Shown here in pieces: positions 44,690 to 55,718 of a stretch of 64,000 nucleotides of DNA. Both the position numbers and the translations under genes were made by a program. Position 1 is the first letter of the stretch, and each line of letters begins with the position of its first letter. The notes beneath the pieces were generated by a model. That model was given only the letters and a program-made list of their open reading frames with translations, was not told where the DNA came from and searched no databases. Source of the stretch: Podocnemis expansa (taxonomy: Eukaryota; Chordata; Testudines; Podocnemididae); NCBI GenBank assembly GCA_007922195.1, contig ML681995.1, positions 658,314 to 722,313 of the forward strand, written 5' to 3'.

Positions 44690-45920
44690 GATGGGGATGG
44701 TGAAAGAGGCATGGACAGGAGATGGCAGCAGAGAAGGGGTGGGTGGGAGCAGGAGGTGAGGGCTTGGGGCCAGGGGTTAAAGTATAATTTGGGGGGTCCC
44801 TGAACACTCCCTTGCCACTGGGCCCCTGGATCCCAGCTCCTGCCCTCTATGCCAGTGCCTCATCCCATGCCCCCAATACCCCCCCCCCAGCGCAAGCCAG
44901 GCCACCCCCGCACTCACCAGCAGCAGCTTGGCTGGGGAGGTGGGGGCAGTAAGCCCTGGGTCCGAGCAGCAGCACAGCTGAGGTGGAGGCTGCAGGCCCT
45001 AGGTTTGGGTGAGGCATGAAAGGGGAGGGGTTTGAGGTAGGGCTTGAGCCCTCCCCAGGAATGCCCTTGGCTCCTGTCCCTGTCCCTGTCCCTGCCTGCT
45101 GGAATGTGGTGGATCTCCACTCTGGGGCCTGCTATTTTTAGGGTCCCAGTGTTTGGGCCCCTAAAAATAGAATGTAGAACCAGAACAGTGCATTCCAGGG
45201 CCTGCTATTTTTAAATGGTGGGCCTTGCAATTCAGCGTTCCAGTTCCACATTCTATTTTTAGGAACCCAGAATGACGAGCCCCTAAAAAATAGTGGGTCC
45301 TGGAATGGTGCTCCAGGGCTTTCCAGCTTACTTTAAACCCTGCTTGGGGCTGGGGCAGGAGGTGTGGTGGTGAAGGAGGGCGTGGGAAGAAGATGGGGGC
45401 AGGAGGTAGGGGGCTGCAGCTGGGACAGGAGATGGTGATGGGGGCAGAGAAGGCCTGGAGCAAGGGAATTGGGGGCCAGGGCCGGGGGGGTGGCTGGAGC
45501 TACACCCAAAGGGGACATGATGCTGGTGGACAGTTCCTGGGACGTGAAGGGGCAAGAGGGCCAGGTGTCCCCACACAGCTGCATCTGGGATCCCACTTGC
45601 CCTGTCTTTGGGCTTCACCTAATCCCTGGGCTCGGCTGCTCCAGTCTATGCAGCCCCAATTTACTCAGCATTCAGCCCCCCCTGAGTGCATGGCCTAGGT
45701 CTCCTGCCCACCCTGTGCAGTGGGAGCGCAGCCCCAGTAGCCACAGGCTCCCAGCAGCTGCCTGGCTGGCTTGGCTGCTCTCTGGAGCTGCAGGAGGCAG
45801 CTGCAGCACAGCTCCTCAAAGCGCCCCGGCCGCCTGCCAGCACTTGTCAGAGCACGGCAGGCTGCCTGCCCTGCACATGTGCATGGGAGCCAGGCTGTCA
45901 TGTGGTACATTTCACATCGT
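44690..45920. other. GC-rich unclassified repeat block
   Basis: Composition changes abruptly on both sides. The block contains GGGGGCAGGAGGT-like purine runs, a (CTGTCC)4 tract at 45073-45096 and the palindrome listed next. CAGCTGCCTGGCTGGC and CTGCAGGAGGCAGCTGCAGC words lie at its right. Overlapping frames on both strands are low-complexity. I suspect a large non-autonomous transposon or degraded LTR but cannot find its ends. Confidence 0.4.
45115..45325. repeat. Nested palindromes around CTATTTTTAGG
   Basis: GCTATTTTTAGGGTCCCAGT is followed by TTTGGGCCCCTAAAAATAG; then CATTCTATTTTTAGGAACCC by GAGCCCCTAAAAAATAGTGG; outside these are GTGCATTCCAGGGCCTGC and GGGTCCTGGAATGGTGC. At least two hairpins therefore sit inside the GC-rich block, suggesting a foldback element. 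Confidence 0.6.
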
Positions 45921-46294
45921 AGATGCACATAGCAAATTAGAAAAGCAGATATTTACTTTTCTTTGATTCTTGGTCCTAGGTGATACAGGCTTGCCCATTT
46001 ACCCCCCCCCCCAACTTATTGAACAAATAAATCTACTGCATACTAAGGATTGTTGGAAAAGCAATATTAAATCAAACAGCTATTCAATCTCTATTTTTTT
46101 CAAGAATACAAATTACACACACCAAACAACACATGAAGAATTTGTAAATATACATTACTTTTTCTGAACCCATAAAGGACATCTTTTGATTTTAAAGTGA
46201 ATTTAGCAGACAGAGGTCATTCAAAATATTGGATATACAATAAACTAGTGCCCTTTGAAGACCAGTAGAGAGAACAGTTACAACATGGTAACCA
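45921..46294. other. No feature recognised
   Basis: AT-rich after the GC-rich block ends, with a C9 run near 46.00 kb. Confidence 0.5.
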
Positions 46295-46400
46295 AAAAAT
46301 GCAAGGAGTCTTGTGGCATGCAAAGACTGACAGGGTTATTTATCGCATGAGCTTTTGTGGGGGAAAACCTCACTTTGTAACATGGCTGCCTCTTTAGAAC
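46295..46400. mobile_element. PLE tail fragment
   Basis: GCAAGGAGTCTTGTGGCATG, CAAAGACTGACAGGG, TTATTTATCGCATGAGCTTT and TGTGGGGGAAAACCTCACTT match the PLE tail. It ends in a leader-like AACATGGCTGCCTCTTTAGA, so both terminal segments are present without coding DNA. Confidence 0.75.
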
Positions 46401-48954
46401 ATGGTAAGCAGTGTAACACAAGTTCTATTCCAGCTCCTGCCAAACTGGATATGAATGGGTCTTCCTGAGATGCTGCTGTATATATGATGATGGGGAAGAG
46501 TTGCTTTCTTCTTTCACAGAAGAAAAAAATTAGAATTCCAATACAAAAAAACTTTAATGCAGTGAAGATTAGAAGTATACATCAGTAACTTAAGTTCAAA
46601 TTACAGAATGTTATCATTTTTTAAAAACCAGGCATAACAAAATCAGGAAACATGAGAATAAAGGATATACTAAAAAGAAATCCAAACATGACAAGGTAAG
46701 AAATGCACAAATTAAGGACTCAGACAACCTTAACTCTGCCCTCTCTTGATGCCATGCCATATAGTTTTGATTAAAGCACTTTAGTGCTTGTGGGCCAAAG
46801 ATTAAATTGACTTTAAGAGACATTAGACTATGTCTTTTATGTATCGCTATATAATTTCTCCTCATGGTGCCACTATAGGCCAGAAGTCTTGGTATGTGTC
46901 CAGTTGCCCTTATACCACTGAGTTATTACAACCAATGACATTTTTGCTTGCAACTTAGCTGCAGAGGAAAGTTTGGTGACTGGTTGAATTACCTCTGATG
47001 CCACACTCATTGTGATTCCTCATTTAAGAATTACATAAATTGTTGACTGTCTGATTAGCAGCCTATGTGATCTGAACTAGATATAACAATTATTAATTTA
47101 ATTAGAATCCAGATGCGTCAAATATAGCCTATGCCTACTATTTCCATAAATGTTAACTATATGAAAAGTTTCAACTGTCTGTGTTATTCTGTTAAGATCA
47201 TTTAGGGCAAAGAAAGAGCTAATGGAAAGCTTGGATGGAATGGGGATTATCAAAGGCTCAGTTAACAGGGCCTGAGCTAGTGTGGGAACTGGAGAGGATA
47301 GCCTCTTGAAAACTTCTGTAGCATTAAGACTCCATCCAGGCTTCTCTCTTAGGGAGGAGCCCTGACTAGCTCAATAGAATATGGGCTCATCAAACTGACT
47401 CTTCAATCTGGCCTGACCTAGGTTGTGCGTAGTTTGTAGGGCCATGCTTCTGGATGGCTGTGATTCATACATATTTCTATTGCAATTTTGGTTCTTGAAT
47501 GTCCAAAAGTCATATGAATACTAATCATTACCTACACAACCCTTGTTTTAAAAGTACTGTTGTGAACAATACTGTGTTTATGTACTTGTGCCATGAATGA
47601 ATATCTTGGTCTTCAGAAAATATCTTTTAGGAATTTACCAAAAAAACCTTTTTTTGTGGTTAACATCAAACTAATGAAAACTAACAAAACTCATATTTCT
47701 CTGTCTCTCTTAGTTGCTCAAGAATTTCCCTCCCCTCATTTTGGCCACAAAGCCAAGGTTACAAAGCTGTTGGAAGGATCCAGAATGTTAATGAAATCTG
47801 AAGCACATAAATGGAAGTTCTGACCCTAATTCTAACTTCCGGAACGATAATTGCCTTTTGAGGGTTGACCTGTGAAGTTATAACTTTTTATAATGTAATA
47901 TTAAAAAATATCAGCTAGATTCAAACAACTCGAGAGAGCTTTACAATAATGTAGAAAAATCTAATTTTTTAAAATGACTTTACTGTTATTTTTAGCCAAG
48001 AAAAGAAAAATTAAATTGAATTTATGCAGTAACAATATTTTTCACTGGAACAAAGTCTCTTCTTGACGTCGGGGAGTGGGGTGGAGGAAGGAGAGTAAAG
48101 AAGTTGCAATTGTTTATTAAAACTTTTAAATCATATCAACAAAAAAATCTGCTGCATCCTCATCTTGGTGTAGCAATGATGGATGAGTATATGTAAAAAA
48201 TGGTCCACAAGGTTTCTACTGGGAATTATTTTTAGTGGGTGTTTTAATATTCAACTGTATACAAACAGAAACTATTGCTTTCAAGGAGAAAAATTAATTT
48301 GTTTTCTTCAAAAGAAAGTTGTATTCATAAAAAAGTACAAAACTTCCATTTAAAAATGTATTGCTGGAAAATAGTGGCATAAATTAAAGTATAGAAATAT
48401 TGTTTGCTGTTTCTTTTAACTATTTTGTTGATATCAAATTGATACACTCTAACATTCCAATCAGGAGCTCAGGAAGTAGAAAAGCATTGTGATTTATTAA
48501 GACTGTTAAGGTTACTAAGGCTCTCACCTACATCAAAGCCTAATTGAGCTCGGTACTATATGATAACATAAATGACTTTCTTAATCTCTTGAAACTTAAT
48601 TTTCTCTTTATTAGTTCATTTTCAGTTTCTTTTTGGACAAACAGATGGCAGCAGAAGTATATTTATATTGTTTATCATAAAAGTACTAAATTTCCATTTA
48701 TTTATGGACCAAGTATTGCCCTCAGTTATACTCATTGACTTAGTTTCTATTATTGTTATTCATAATCACTTGGAATCTTACATGTTGACTAGAACCAGAC
48801 TGTCCTAGGAGAGGTATCAACATATGAAAAACATGAAAGCCAAAAAAGCTTGCAATTGAAGCACAAGGCAAGATACAATAGATGGAAAAAGATGTACAGA
48901 CAGGGGAAAACAGGGAAAAGGGTCTGTGAAGACCTGCTCAACTGATCAGGCAGC
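46401..48954. other. No gene recognised
   Basis: 2.5 kb of AT-rich unassigned DNA with several short T- or A-runs. No exon or complete transposon. Confidence 0.5.
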
Positions 48955-49149
48955 TGACACTGGCAGACTACCTCCACTAAAGGAGTAGTGAGTTGGAGGG
49001 AAGGGTTTTCCCTCTGACTCAGGCCATTGAAGACAGCATGGTAAGCAGGCAGTGGGCAATTGGAGGGAGATATGCAAGGTATTTTAAATACTTTGTGCAT
49101 CTCCCTTCAATTGCCACAGAAATCCTATGGCACATAGACCAGCCCTAAG
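48955..49149. repeat. Repeat R1, uninterrupted copy
   Basis: It contains the hairpin GGCAATTGGAGGGAGATATG facing CATCTCCCTTCAATTGCC around AATACTTT, ending in GGCACATAGACCAGCCCTAA. The same block occurs at 52.19-52.34 kb. GAGTAGTGAGTTGGAGGGAA here is intact where the other copy has a 0.7 kb insertion. The right end resembles a MITE terminus (GGGCTGGTCTATGTG on the complement). Confidence 0.65.
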
Positions 49150-49299
49150 ACAGTATTCATCAGCGTGACAAGCTGTGGTCTCAGCATACTAGTAACCTTA
49201 CCACTACCATTCTTTTTGTATCATTACAGAAAAAAAGTTTTAAGAAGAAATTTGAAGGAACATAATGAAGGAACTTTATGGAAGTTTACAGTGAACTCC
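49150..49299. other. No feature recognised
   Basis: Short spacer. Confidence 0.5.
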
Positions 49300-50110
49300 T
49301 CCCAAGTTAAAGGACAGTGTGGGAGAAAGCATGAAGGTGCCATTTGAAAATTGAACAAGTGGATGGAGACAATGGCATCACTGGCCAATCAGAGTTGGAA
49401 GATGAGATTTTTGATAGACAAGTAGAGATGAGAGGTAGGCTGTAGATAGGCAGCACAGGTCCTTGAAAGAGATGACTAAGTTTATTTGATGTGGCAGAGA
49501 ACAGGAAGACAGTGGATTTATTCAAAAGGGAGTTGTTGTGGTCAAAGCAACAGGCTAGGAAAATGATATTTGTAATAGTATTCTGAATGAATTTGAATGT
49601 GTATTTGCAAAGACTGGAGAAAAGAATCTTACATATGTGAAAAAATGAGAGTTCTAACTGTGTAGATGGATGGGAAAGGCTGTATCTTAGAGATAATATA
49701 AGGAAAGAATTAGAAAGATTAAAACATAGCTTAAATGAAAGGACTCAGAGGGAGGACTGTGTCAAAGATGATGCCCAGGTGATTGATTCAATGACAAACA
49801 GGATGGTGCTGTTGTCAGTAGTGATTGAGAAACAGGCCTGGGTTTGGGGGTTAAGTTCAAGAGCTCTGTTTTAGCCATGTTGAGAATAAACTAATGGTTA
49901 GAGATCCATGAGAAGAGGTCATAGGGACAAGCTGGTGTTCTTAATACGAACAGAAGGAGGCAAGCTGGGTCAAGGGTGAGTTTGTTTAAGATGAGAGACA
50001 AAAGCATGCTTGTACTGTATGGGGAAAGAGCAGAGGAAAGTGGAAGTGTATGCTATGGATGCAGAACTGGACCCACTAGTCAAGATTTCTGATAGTGACC
50101 TATGATTCTG
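49300..50110 (+). mobile_element. Ancient L2-like LINE 3' region
   Basis: Blocks GTCAAAGATGATGCCCAGGT, GGTGCTGTTGTCAGTAGTG, ATTGAGAAACAGGCCTGGGT, AAGTTCAAGAGCTCTGTTTT and AGCCATGTTGAGAATAA are in the order of the old L2-type 3' region of amniotes. Matching blocks upstream include GATGTGGCAGAGAACAGGAA and GTCAAAGCAACAGGCTAGG. Heavily diverged, no coding content recovered. Confidence 0.5.
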
Positions 50111-51467
50111 TTGTCTAGGTTCAGGAGGAGAGAAGCCTGAATTTTAAAAGGTAGGTACTCCATTCTCTTTCTCTCTCTGATAACCAGACCCTTTCAGAAG
50201 CTCTCAAGTTGGACATCAAAATCCTGAGCAACCCCTAATCAGTAGCTACTTTTGAAAATCTTGGCCAGTGCATATGACTAGACCTCTGAGCAATAGATGC
50301 TGGTATTCAAAACAAATCCTTTGTCTAATTCTGTGTTCATTCATTCTGCTATCTCACTGAGGTCTTTAGGTTTCCACATATGTGAAACTGAGAGTAGATC
50401 CCAGTCCCTTTATTCCAGTTTCATTTAGGGACATTGACTGTATTAACTGATATAGAAAACTCCAGCTGATGCCCACCAGTGTTCTGCATACAGCATCCCT
50501 AGGACAGTACAGGTCTGATTAGTAGTCCTTGTTCCTGAACATTCAAGTCCTATACAACTATGATTACTGCATAAATCCCTTGCTTTTTTTAGTATATCCA
50601 GTCATCTCTTCCTCCTGAGAAAGATTTGTGTGACCAGTTAGTGCCCTTCTTCTGCACTGCAAGGCCCTGCCCCAGTAAACATTTATAACTATGCTTAAAT
50701 TTACTCATCTGTAGGAAATGAATAGTCCATGCATTTTGCATGATCATACTATTATACATCAAATCTGGTCTGTGATAAGAAACAGAGCTCCTGTTTCCTG
50801 TGGCTGAAATGGCAACAATAGTCATTACAACTTCCCTTCAAATGCTTATACTGTATAACACCTCATGTAAAATATAGATTAACTTGTTTACTGCAAACTT
50901 AGTCTCTCTCTGGTTGTAGTGTTGTGCTTGATGGGAGGGAGTTGAACCATATTAAGCTTTCAATGAAACACAATGTCTGTGCTAGTGCTGGCACAGAGTA
51001 TTCTGGGAAGTAGCTCTTTCAACATATTTGGACAGGGTAGCTAATGCTTCACCAGCACAGCTCTGCAGTGGCTCTAACTTGGGACTCCTACTAGGGTCAC
51101 TAGCATTGATATTAGTAGCTGTCTTAGAGCAATGATCAACATTTTATTTGCCCTACATGCGGGGCCATAACTAGGGCAGGGCGACTGGGGCTTTGCCCTC
51201 GGTGCCATAACAAGCAGCTCTGTTTGATCGCTTGATTGAGGGTATGCATTCCATGCTGCTTGCTACGGTGTACCCAGGGTGCCCAAATACCTGGTTCTGG
51301 TTCTGCCCACAAGAGTCCATACCTGCAGAGTACTGAGAGTCTCCTCTGAAGGGTAGTTTTCACTGATGGCAGCAGATTCTCTGCTGTCAGATCAATCTTC
51401 CCAAACAATTGATCAGGTCTCTGAATATTTGCTTAGCCCATTAGGAATCTGCTCACTGAAGACCAGC
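50111..51467. other. No gene recognised
   Basis: Unassigned. A GGGGCCATAACTAGGGCAGG phrase near 51.16 kb looks repeat-derived but could not be placed. Confidence 0.45.
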
Positions 51468-51493
51468 CTGGCAACTAGAGTAGGGTGTGTTGA

Positions 51494-52188
51494 TGTGACG
51501 TGTCATGGGGTATATCCCTCTAGTGCCCCTGGGTGGGGAAATACAAAGGGGGCACAATTAGCAGGTAGGGTACCTACATGACACTGTTTAATCTACTGCA
51601 CCAGGGTAGTAGAGCCTAGCGGCCAAAGTCAGTACAAGGCCCTTAGGCACAGGCCAATTTGGCCTAGTGGCCAGAGTCAGTAGAATAGTCTATGATGGGG
51701 AACAGTGCCCAGGTAGGGGGGACTCGGGCCAACCTGCTCCACTGAGCCCCAGCCCAGGGCCCAAGTCAGCAGGGATCTATACCAAAATACACCGACGGTT
51801 TTAATTACACCTTCTGGGCCCCTTGGGCTGAGCAAAGTCCTCCTTGAGCACTGGACTGTGGCTTTCTGTGACCTGGAAGAGCTGTTGGTTTCCTTACAAG
51901 TCCTGGGTTTCAGCCACAAGGCGCTCCTTGCAGGGTAACTGCTCTGTAGAATCCCCTCTGGCCACTGAGTCTCCCTGAGGTTTGGGCTGCAGGGCTGGTG
52001 CAGCTCTGCTGCAGGAGCACCTAGCAGACATCTTTCCTCTCTACTGGCCAGCCCAGAGTGAACTGAGTTGCTTCCTTTTACACTGGGGCAGCAGTCTGAG
52101 CATGCCCAGCAGAGTCTAGGGGGCAGGGCTGCCACCACCCATAGTGTGTACTGGGCTTTTAAAGTGTGGGGTGGGGTACCCCATCACA
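51494..52188. mobile_element. LTR-like insertion, about 0.7 kb
   Basis: The right border (complement) is TGTGATGGGGTACCCCACCC and the left border is TGTGACGTGTCATGGGGTAT, so the block begins TG and ends CA on either strand. Flanks on both sides align to the uninterrupted repeat R1 at 48.96-49.15 kb, which shows it is an insertion. On the minus strand TTTAAAA lies close to the start and AATTAAAACC near the middle, possible TATA and polyadenylation words. A clean target duplication was not found. A large MITE is an alternative, since the two ends share TGT(C/G)ATGGGGTA. Coding frames inside are chance. Confidence 0.6.
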
Positions 52189-52340
52189 GGAGGGCACTTC
52201 TCTTTGACACAGTGCATTGCAGAGACTGTGGTAACTAAATGGTGGGCAGTTGAAGGGAGATACACAAGGTATTTTCAGTATTTTGCATATCTCCCTTTGA
52301 TTGTTGCCAAAATCTTGCCACAGTATAGACCTGCCCTGAG
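52189..52340. repeat. Repeat R1, interrupted copy
   Basis: GGGCAGTTGAAGGGAGATAC, ACAAGGTATTTTCAGTATTT, CATATCTCCCTTTGATTG and CAGTATAGACCTGCCCTGAG align with 49.01-49.15 kb. Its other part continues left of the insertion at about 51.47-51.49 kb. Confidence 0.65.
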
Positions 52341-55221
52341 TCACTGAATGTCCTCAGTTCCCATCCATTCCAGTGTAAGATTCTCTAAGAACTCTTCTTT
52401 CTGCAGCGTAGCTTTAACGCCTACATGTGTGATTGTTGGTCAGTGGTTTACGGTATAAATAATAATAATTAAATTCCTTCATGCAGAGATGAGGAATGCA
52501 ATTAAAGATATAAATCTTGTTTTCATGAGAGATTGTACGTCATTTTTTAAAAATGGATTCTTTCCATGCTGCAAGGAAACTTCTGGGAGCTTAGAAAGGA
52601 TGAACTCACCATGCTGAACATTTGTATTATGGTCTTAGGCTCTGCTCTTCTGATGCCTTTTCTTTTTAAACCACCTCTTGCAGAATGTTTCAGGGGAGAA
52701 CATGGACTAGCTCTTTCAAAGTTTATTGTTGGTTTATAACTATTTCAAATCCCATCATTATAAATTGTCAGCTATCAGTTATATCCTGTGATTAATATTT
52801 GATGGTTTCCCAACAAATTAGGGCAGCAGTGAAAACCTGGAGAGAATGGAGAGTATGTGGGAGAGAAGGAGAGAGTGAAAAACTAAAGTGAGCAGAGGGA
52901 GGTAGAAATAGATCTAATGAAGACTGTGTCCTCGAAGGACTAACTTTAATCTCATTTGATGCACATCAGCTATCACTAGAACACAAAAGAGTAGATCATT
53001 GTTAGAAGCTTAATTGCTTGAATAAGTTTGTGAAGGCAAGAGTCCTGTGTTGTTTTTATCAGTGGGTGGGTTTGTTCAAATGGTTTCCTAGAGGAAGAAA
53101 TACTAAATATGTTTTTGATCCCATGTATCAGTTTAAAAATTCTGTTTTTTTTTCCACTGTAGCTGATACATTTATTGGTTCATCTAACTGACAACCATTT
53201 CAAGTAGGTTCACTATTGATTTCCAGCCACTTTCCATTGCAGCAGTAAATCTAATAACTAATAGGATTCAGGATAACCTCACACATATGTTGTGTGTTAA
53301 AATGCATGCACAGTGGTTCAGACTGAAAACCTGACTAACGCTTCAGAAAATCCAAATCCTTGGATTTAAAGGATACTGTTATGACCTGAGTGAAACCTAT
53401 TTATGGGATTGAGGTTGATAGGAGTGAATTTATCCTTCAGAGAACCTAGGAGTTATTCAGGAGTTTTTGCTGAGTATATACTGTTTTGGGTAGAGGTGTT
53501 ACCTGAAATGATATCAGAGAGAGTTTAGAGGAGCTACTGAAAGCATGGTTGCTGGCCTTGGGAAAAAAACTGGGGAGATGTTTTGGGGTGAGTGGTGCCA
53601 GCTGAAAAGAGTGTTCGTGGTGCTGTGAGCCAAAGAAGCTGTTTCCTGATATATATCAAAGAAATACCTGATTACCACCAATTTCTGTCCGCACCTGGAA
53701 CACTCACAGACCCTGAAACTTTGACTAGCTACTCAAGTCAAAAGGGGGAACAGTATGATTCCAGCAATGGAAAGGCATAGTATAATTCAGTTAGAAGATA
53801 TCTTGATCTTTGAAATATTGCTGTATTAGTCTTCATATTTAAAGTAACTGACCTTTATCCATTGCTTGAAATATGGTATGAGATAAATTGGAAAGCTTGT
53901 CTTCTTTGCATACTGACACATGCTGCTTTGCTGGGTGGTGTTCTCTGGAAAATGATTAAAAGTCTAAGAATGTAAAGAGGGATTTGCAAAACAATTGCCA
54001 ATAAAGCTGAGTTTGAACTTTTCAGGGATTATTTAATTATTCTGTTTCTCCACTATCTGATATAAGTAAACACGATCTGTATGTTTACTAAGAAACATGT
54101 TAACATGCTGTGACTGACAGCTATGTATTCACAGGACAAATAAAGCAAATACAGCAAGCTGCCCTTACTGCTCAGCTCCAATAAGCCTCAACCTTAATTC
54201 TGAGGGATGGCATCTAGTAACAAAAAAAAGTAGCTGTTTCCTTGTTCACTGTGGGCTTGATACACAGTCCTCTGAAGTCAATGGGAGTCTCCTTTAGAGT
54301 CAGTGGACTTCTGTTAGTGCCTGTTATTATAATTCTAAAGATCTTGCAACAACAGTGCAAGTTGTGATGGTGGGCTTTGCAATGCAGGATTGCTCATTAG
54401 AAGCTGACTTCAGACCACCTACTTGTCTAACTCTGTCTGCTAAAAGCTGCAGCTATATGACAGGGGATGAATCACTCACTAAATTGCCTTATCTATTCAG
54501 TTCCACCTGCCACTGTTGGACATCAGGACAGATGGACTCCTGGTCAGATGCAGTATGGCCGTTCTTATGTTGTTATCTCTTGCAGACCTCCAGAAGCTTG
54601 CCGGATGATACTTTTGGTAGCTGCTCCTCTGGCTGTGTTAAAATAGTGACTTTGAGACCAAAGGAATTATTAATATTCCTTTGTGAAATCAATTGTTTGA
54701 ACTTCAGTAAATCATTTCTGGCAGCCTTTCTGTGCTAGTCCATAAGACTACCACCTTGTCCCACCTCAAAACCCACTTCTGTTCTGAGGCTAGAGAAAGT
54801 AGGGAGCTAATAAAGTGGAAGTTTAGGCAGTTGCTAATTACTTAAGAGAAATAAGTATCTTTCAGATGCATAGTTCATCTCTATACCCCAGCATCTGTTT
54901 GTTGCCCAACTTCGTAGCTGCTAAGCGCTCGTTGAAGGGATTGTGTTTTCCTATATAGCTTTAACCGTAGGCTGAACGGCAAAGCTAACCCTATCCTAGA
55001 TCAATATTGCGTACCTCATTATGGACGCAATCATACTACAAGAAGTTCTGCTGCCATGATGCTCATAAGAAAGCACCAGTGCATTGTTGTGATTGTCAAA
55101 CACTTTATCTATTCATAATGCTAATTTTTAAAATTGCGAATCTGTGAACAAATTAAAATTGTATGTGTTTGATACTGTCCCTCTACTTCAAACCCTCATG
55201 TATCACTTGTCCTCTAAAACC
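52341..55221. other. No gene recognised
   Basis: 2.9 kb, mostly AT-rich. A plus-strand frame at 54355-54738 (127 codons) has no recognisable domain or splice context and is judged chance. A CTGAAGTCAATGGGAGTCTC phrase near 54.28 kb is a common amniote repeat word. Confidence 0.45.
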
Positions 55222-55411
55222 TTAATCCTGCAAGTGTTTATGTACGTAAAAAGCATTAAGCAGATGACTAATCACATTGAGTCCCAGAACTCAGGCACTT
55301 TTGTAAGATTACAGCCTTAGGCTACAATGGCTACAAAACTTCAGTGGGACTAATCATCTGCATAATGCTAACCAAATGGGTAAGTGCTTTGCTGAATCAG
55401 GGCATTAGTGA
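55222..55411. repeat. Ancient palindromic repeat, third copy
   Basis: It starts AATCCTGCAAGTGTTTATGT, has AAGCATTAAGCAGATGACTA and the mirror GACTAATCATCTGCATAATG, and ends GGTAAGTGCTTTGCTGAATC then AGGGCATTAG. This is the fullest copy here; the centre contains TTCAGTGGGACT. The layout matches 26.7 and 43.2 kb. Confidence 0.55.
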
Positions 55412-55716
55412 TTCAAAATAAAAAAAGAAAAATCCCAAAGCTACTAAGCAAACGTTCATGCAATCTTGAGGTGAGGGGTATTCAGAAACAGGCAGACTTT
55501 TTCTGCAGATCTCTGGTGACTGTCACTTTCTCCAGTCCCCAGTGTAGCCTGATCTATAGATTGCATTGATTATTTAAGAATTTCAAGTTGCCACTTTGAG
55601 CACTAACACATTCTTGCTCCAAGATCAAGCCCAGTATTTAAATTATTATATAACTGGAGACCCTGAGGGGCACAGTTACAATATTCACATTACAGGAACA
55701 TTTCTGTAATTACAAA
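55412..55716. other. No feature recognised
   Basis: Spacer before the pogo-type element. Confidence 0.5.
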
Positions 55717-55718
55717 TA

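Noticed and set aside
45161..45966. Overlapping frames up to 165 codons on both strands
   Set aside because: Low-complexity translation of a GC-rich repeat block; no domain or splice context.
54355..54738. A 127-codon plus-strand frame
   Set aside because: No domain, signal or splice pattern; residues look random.
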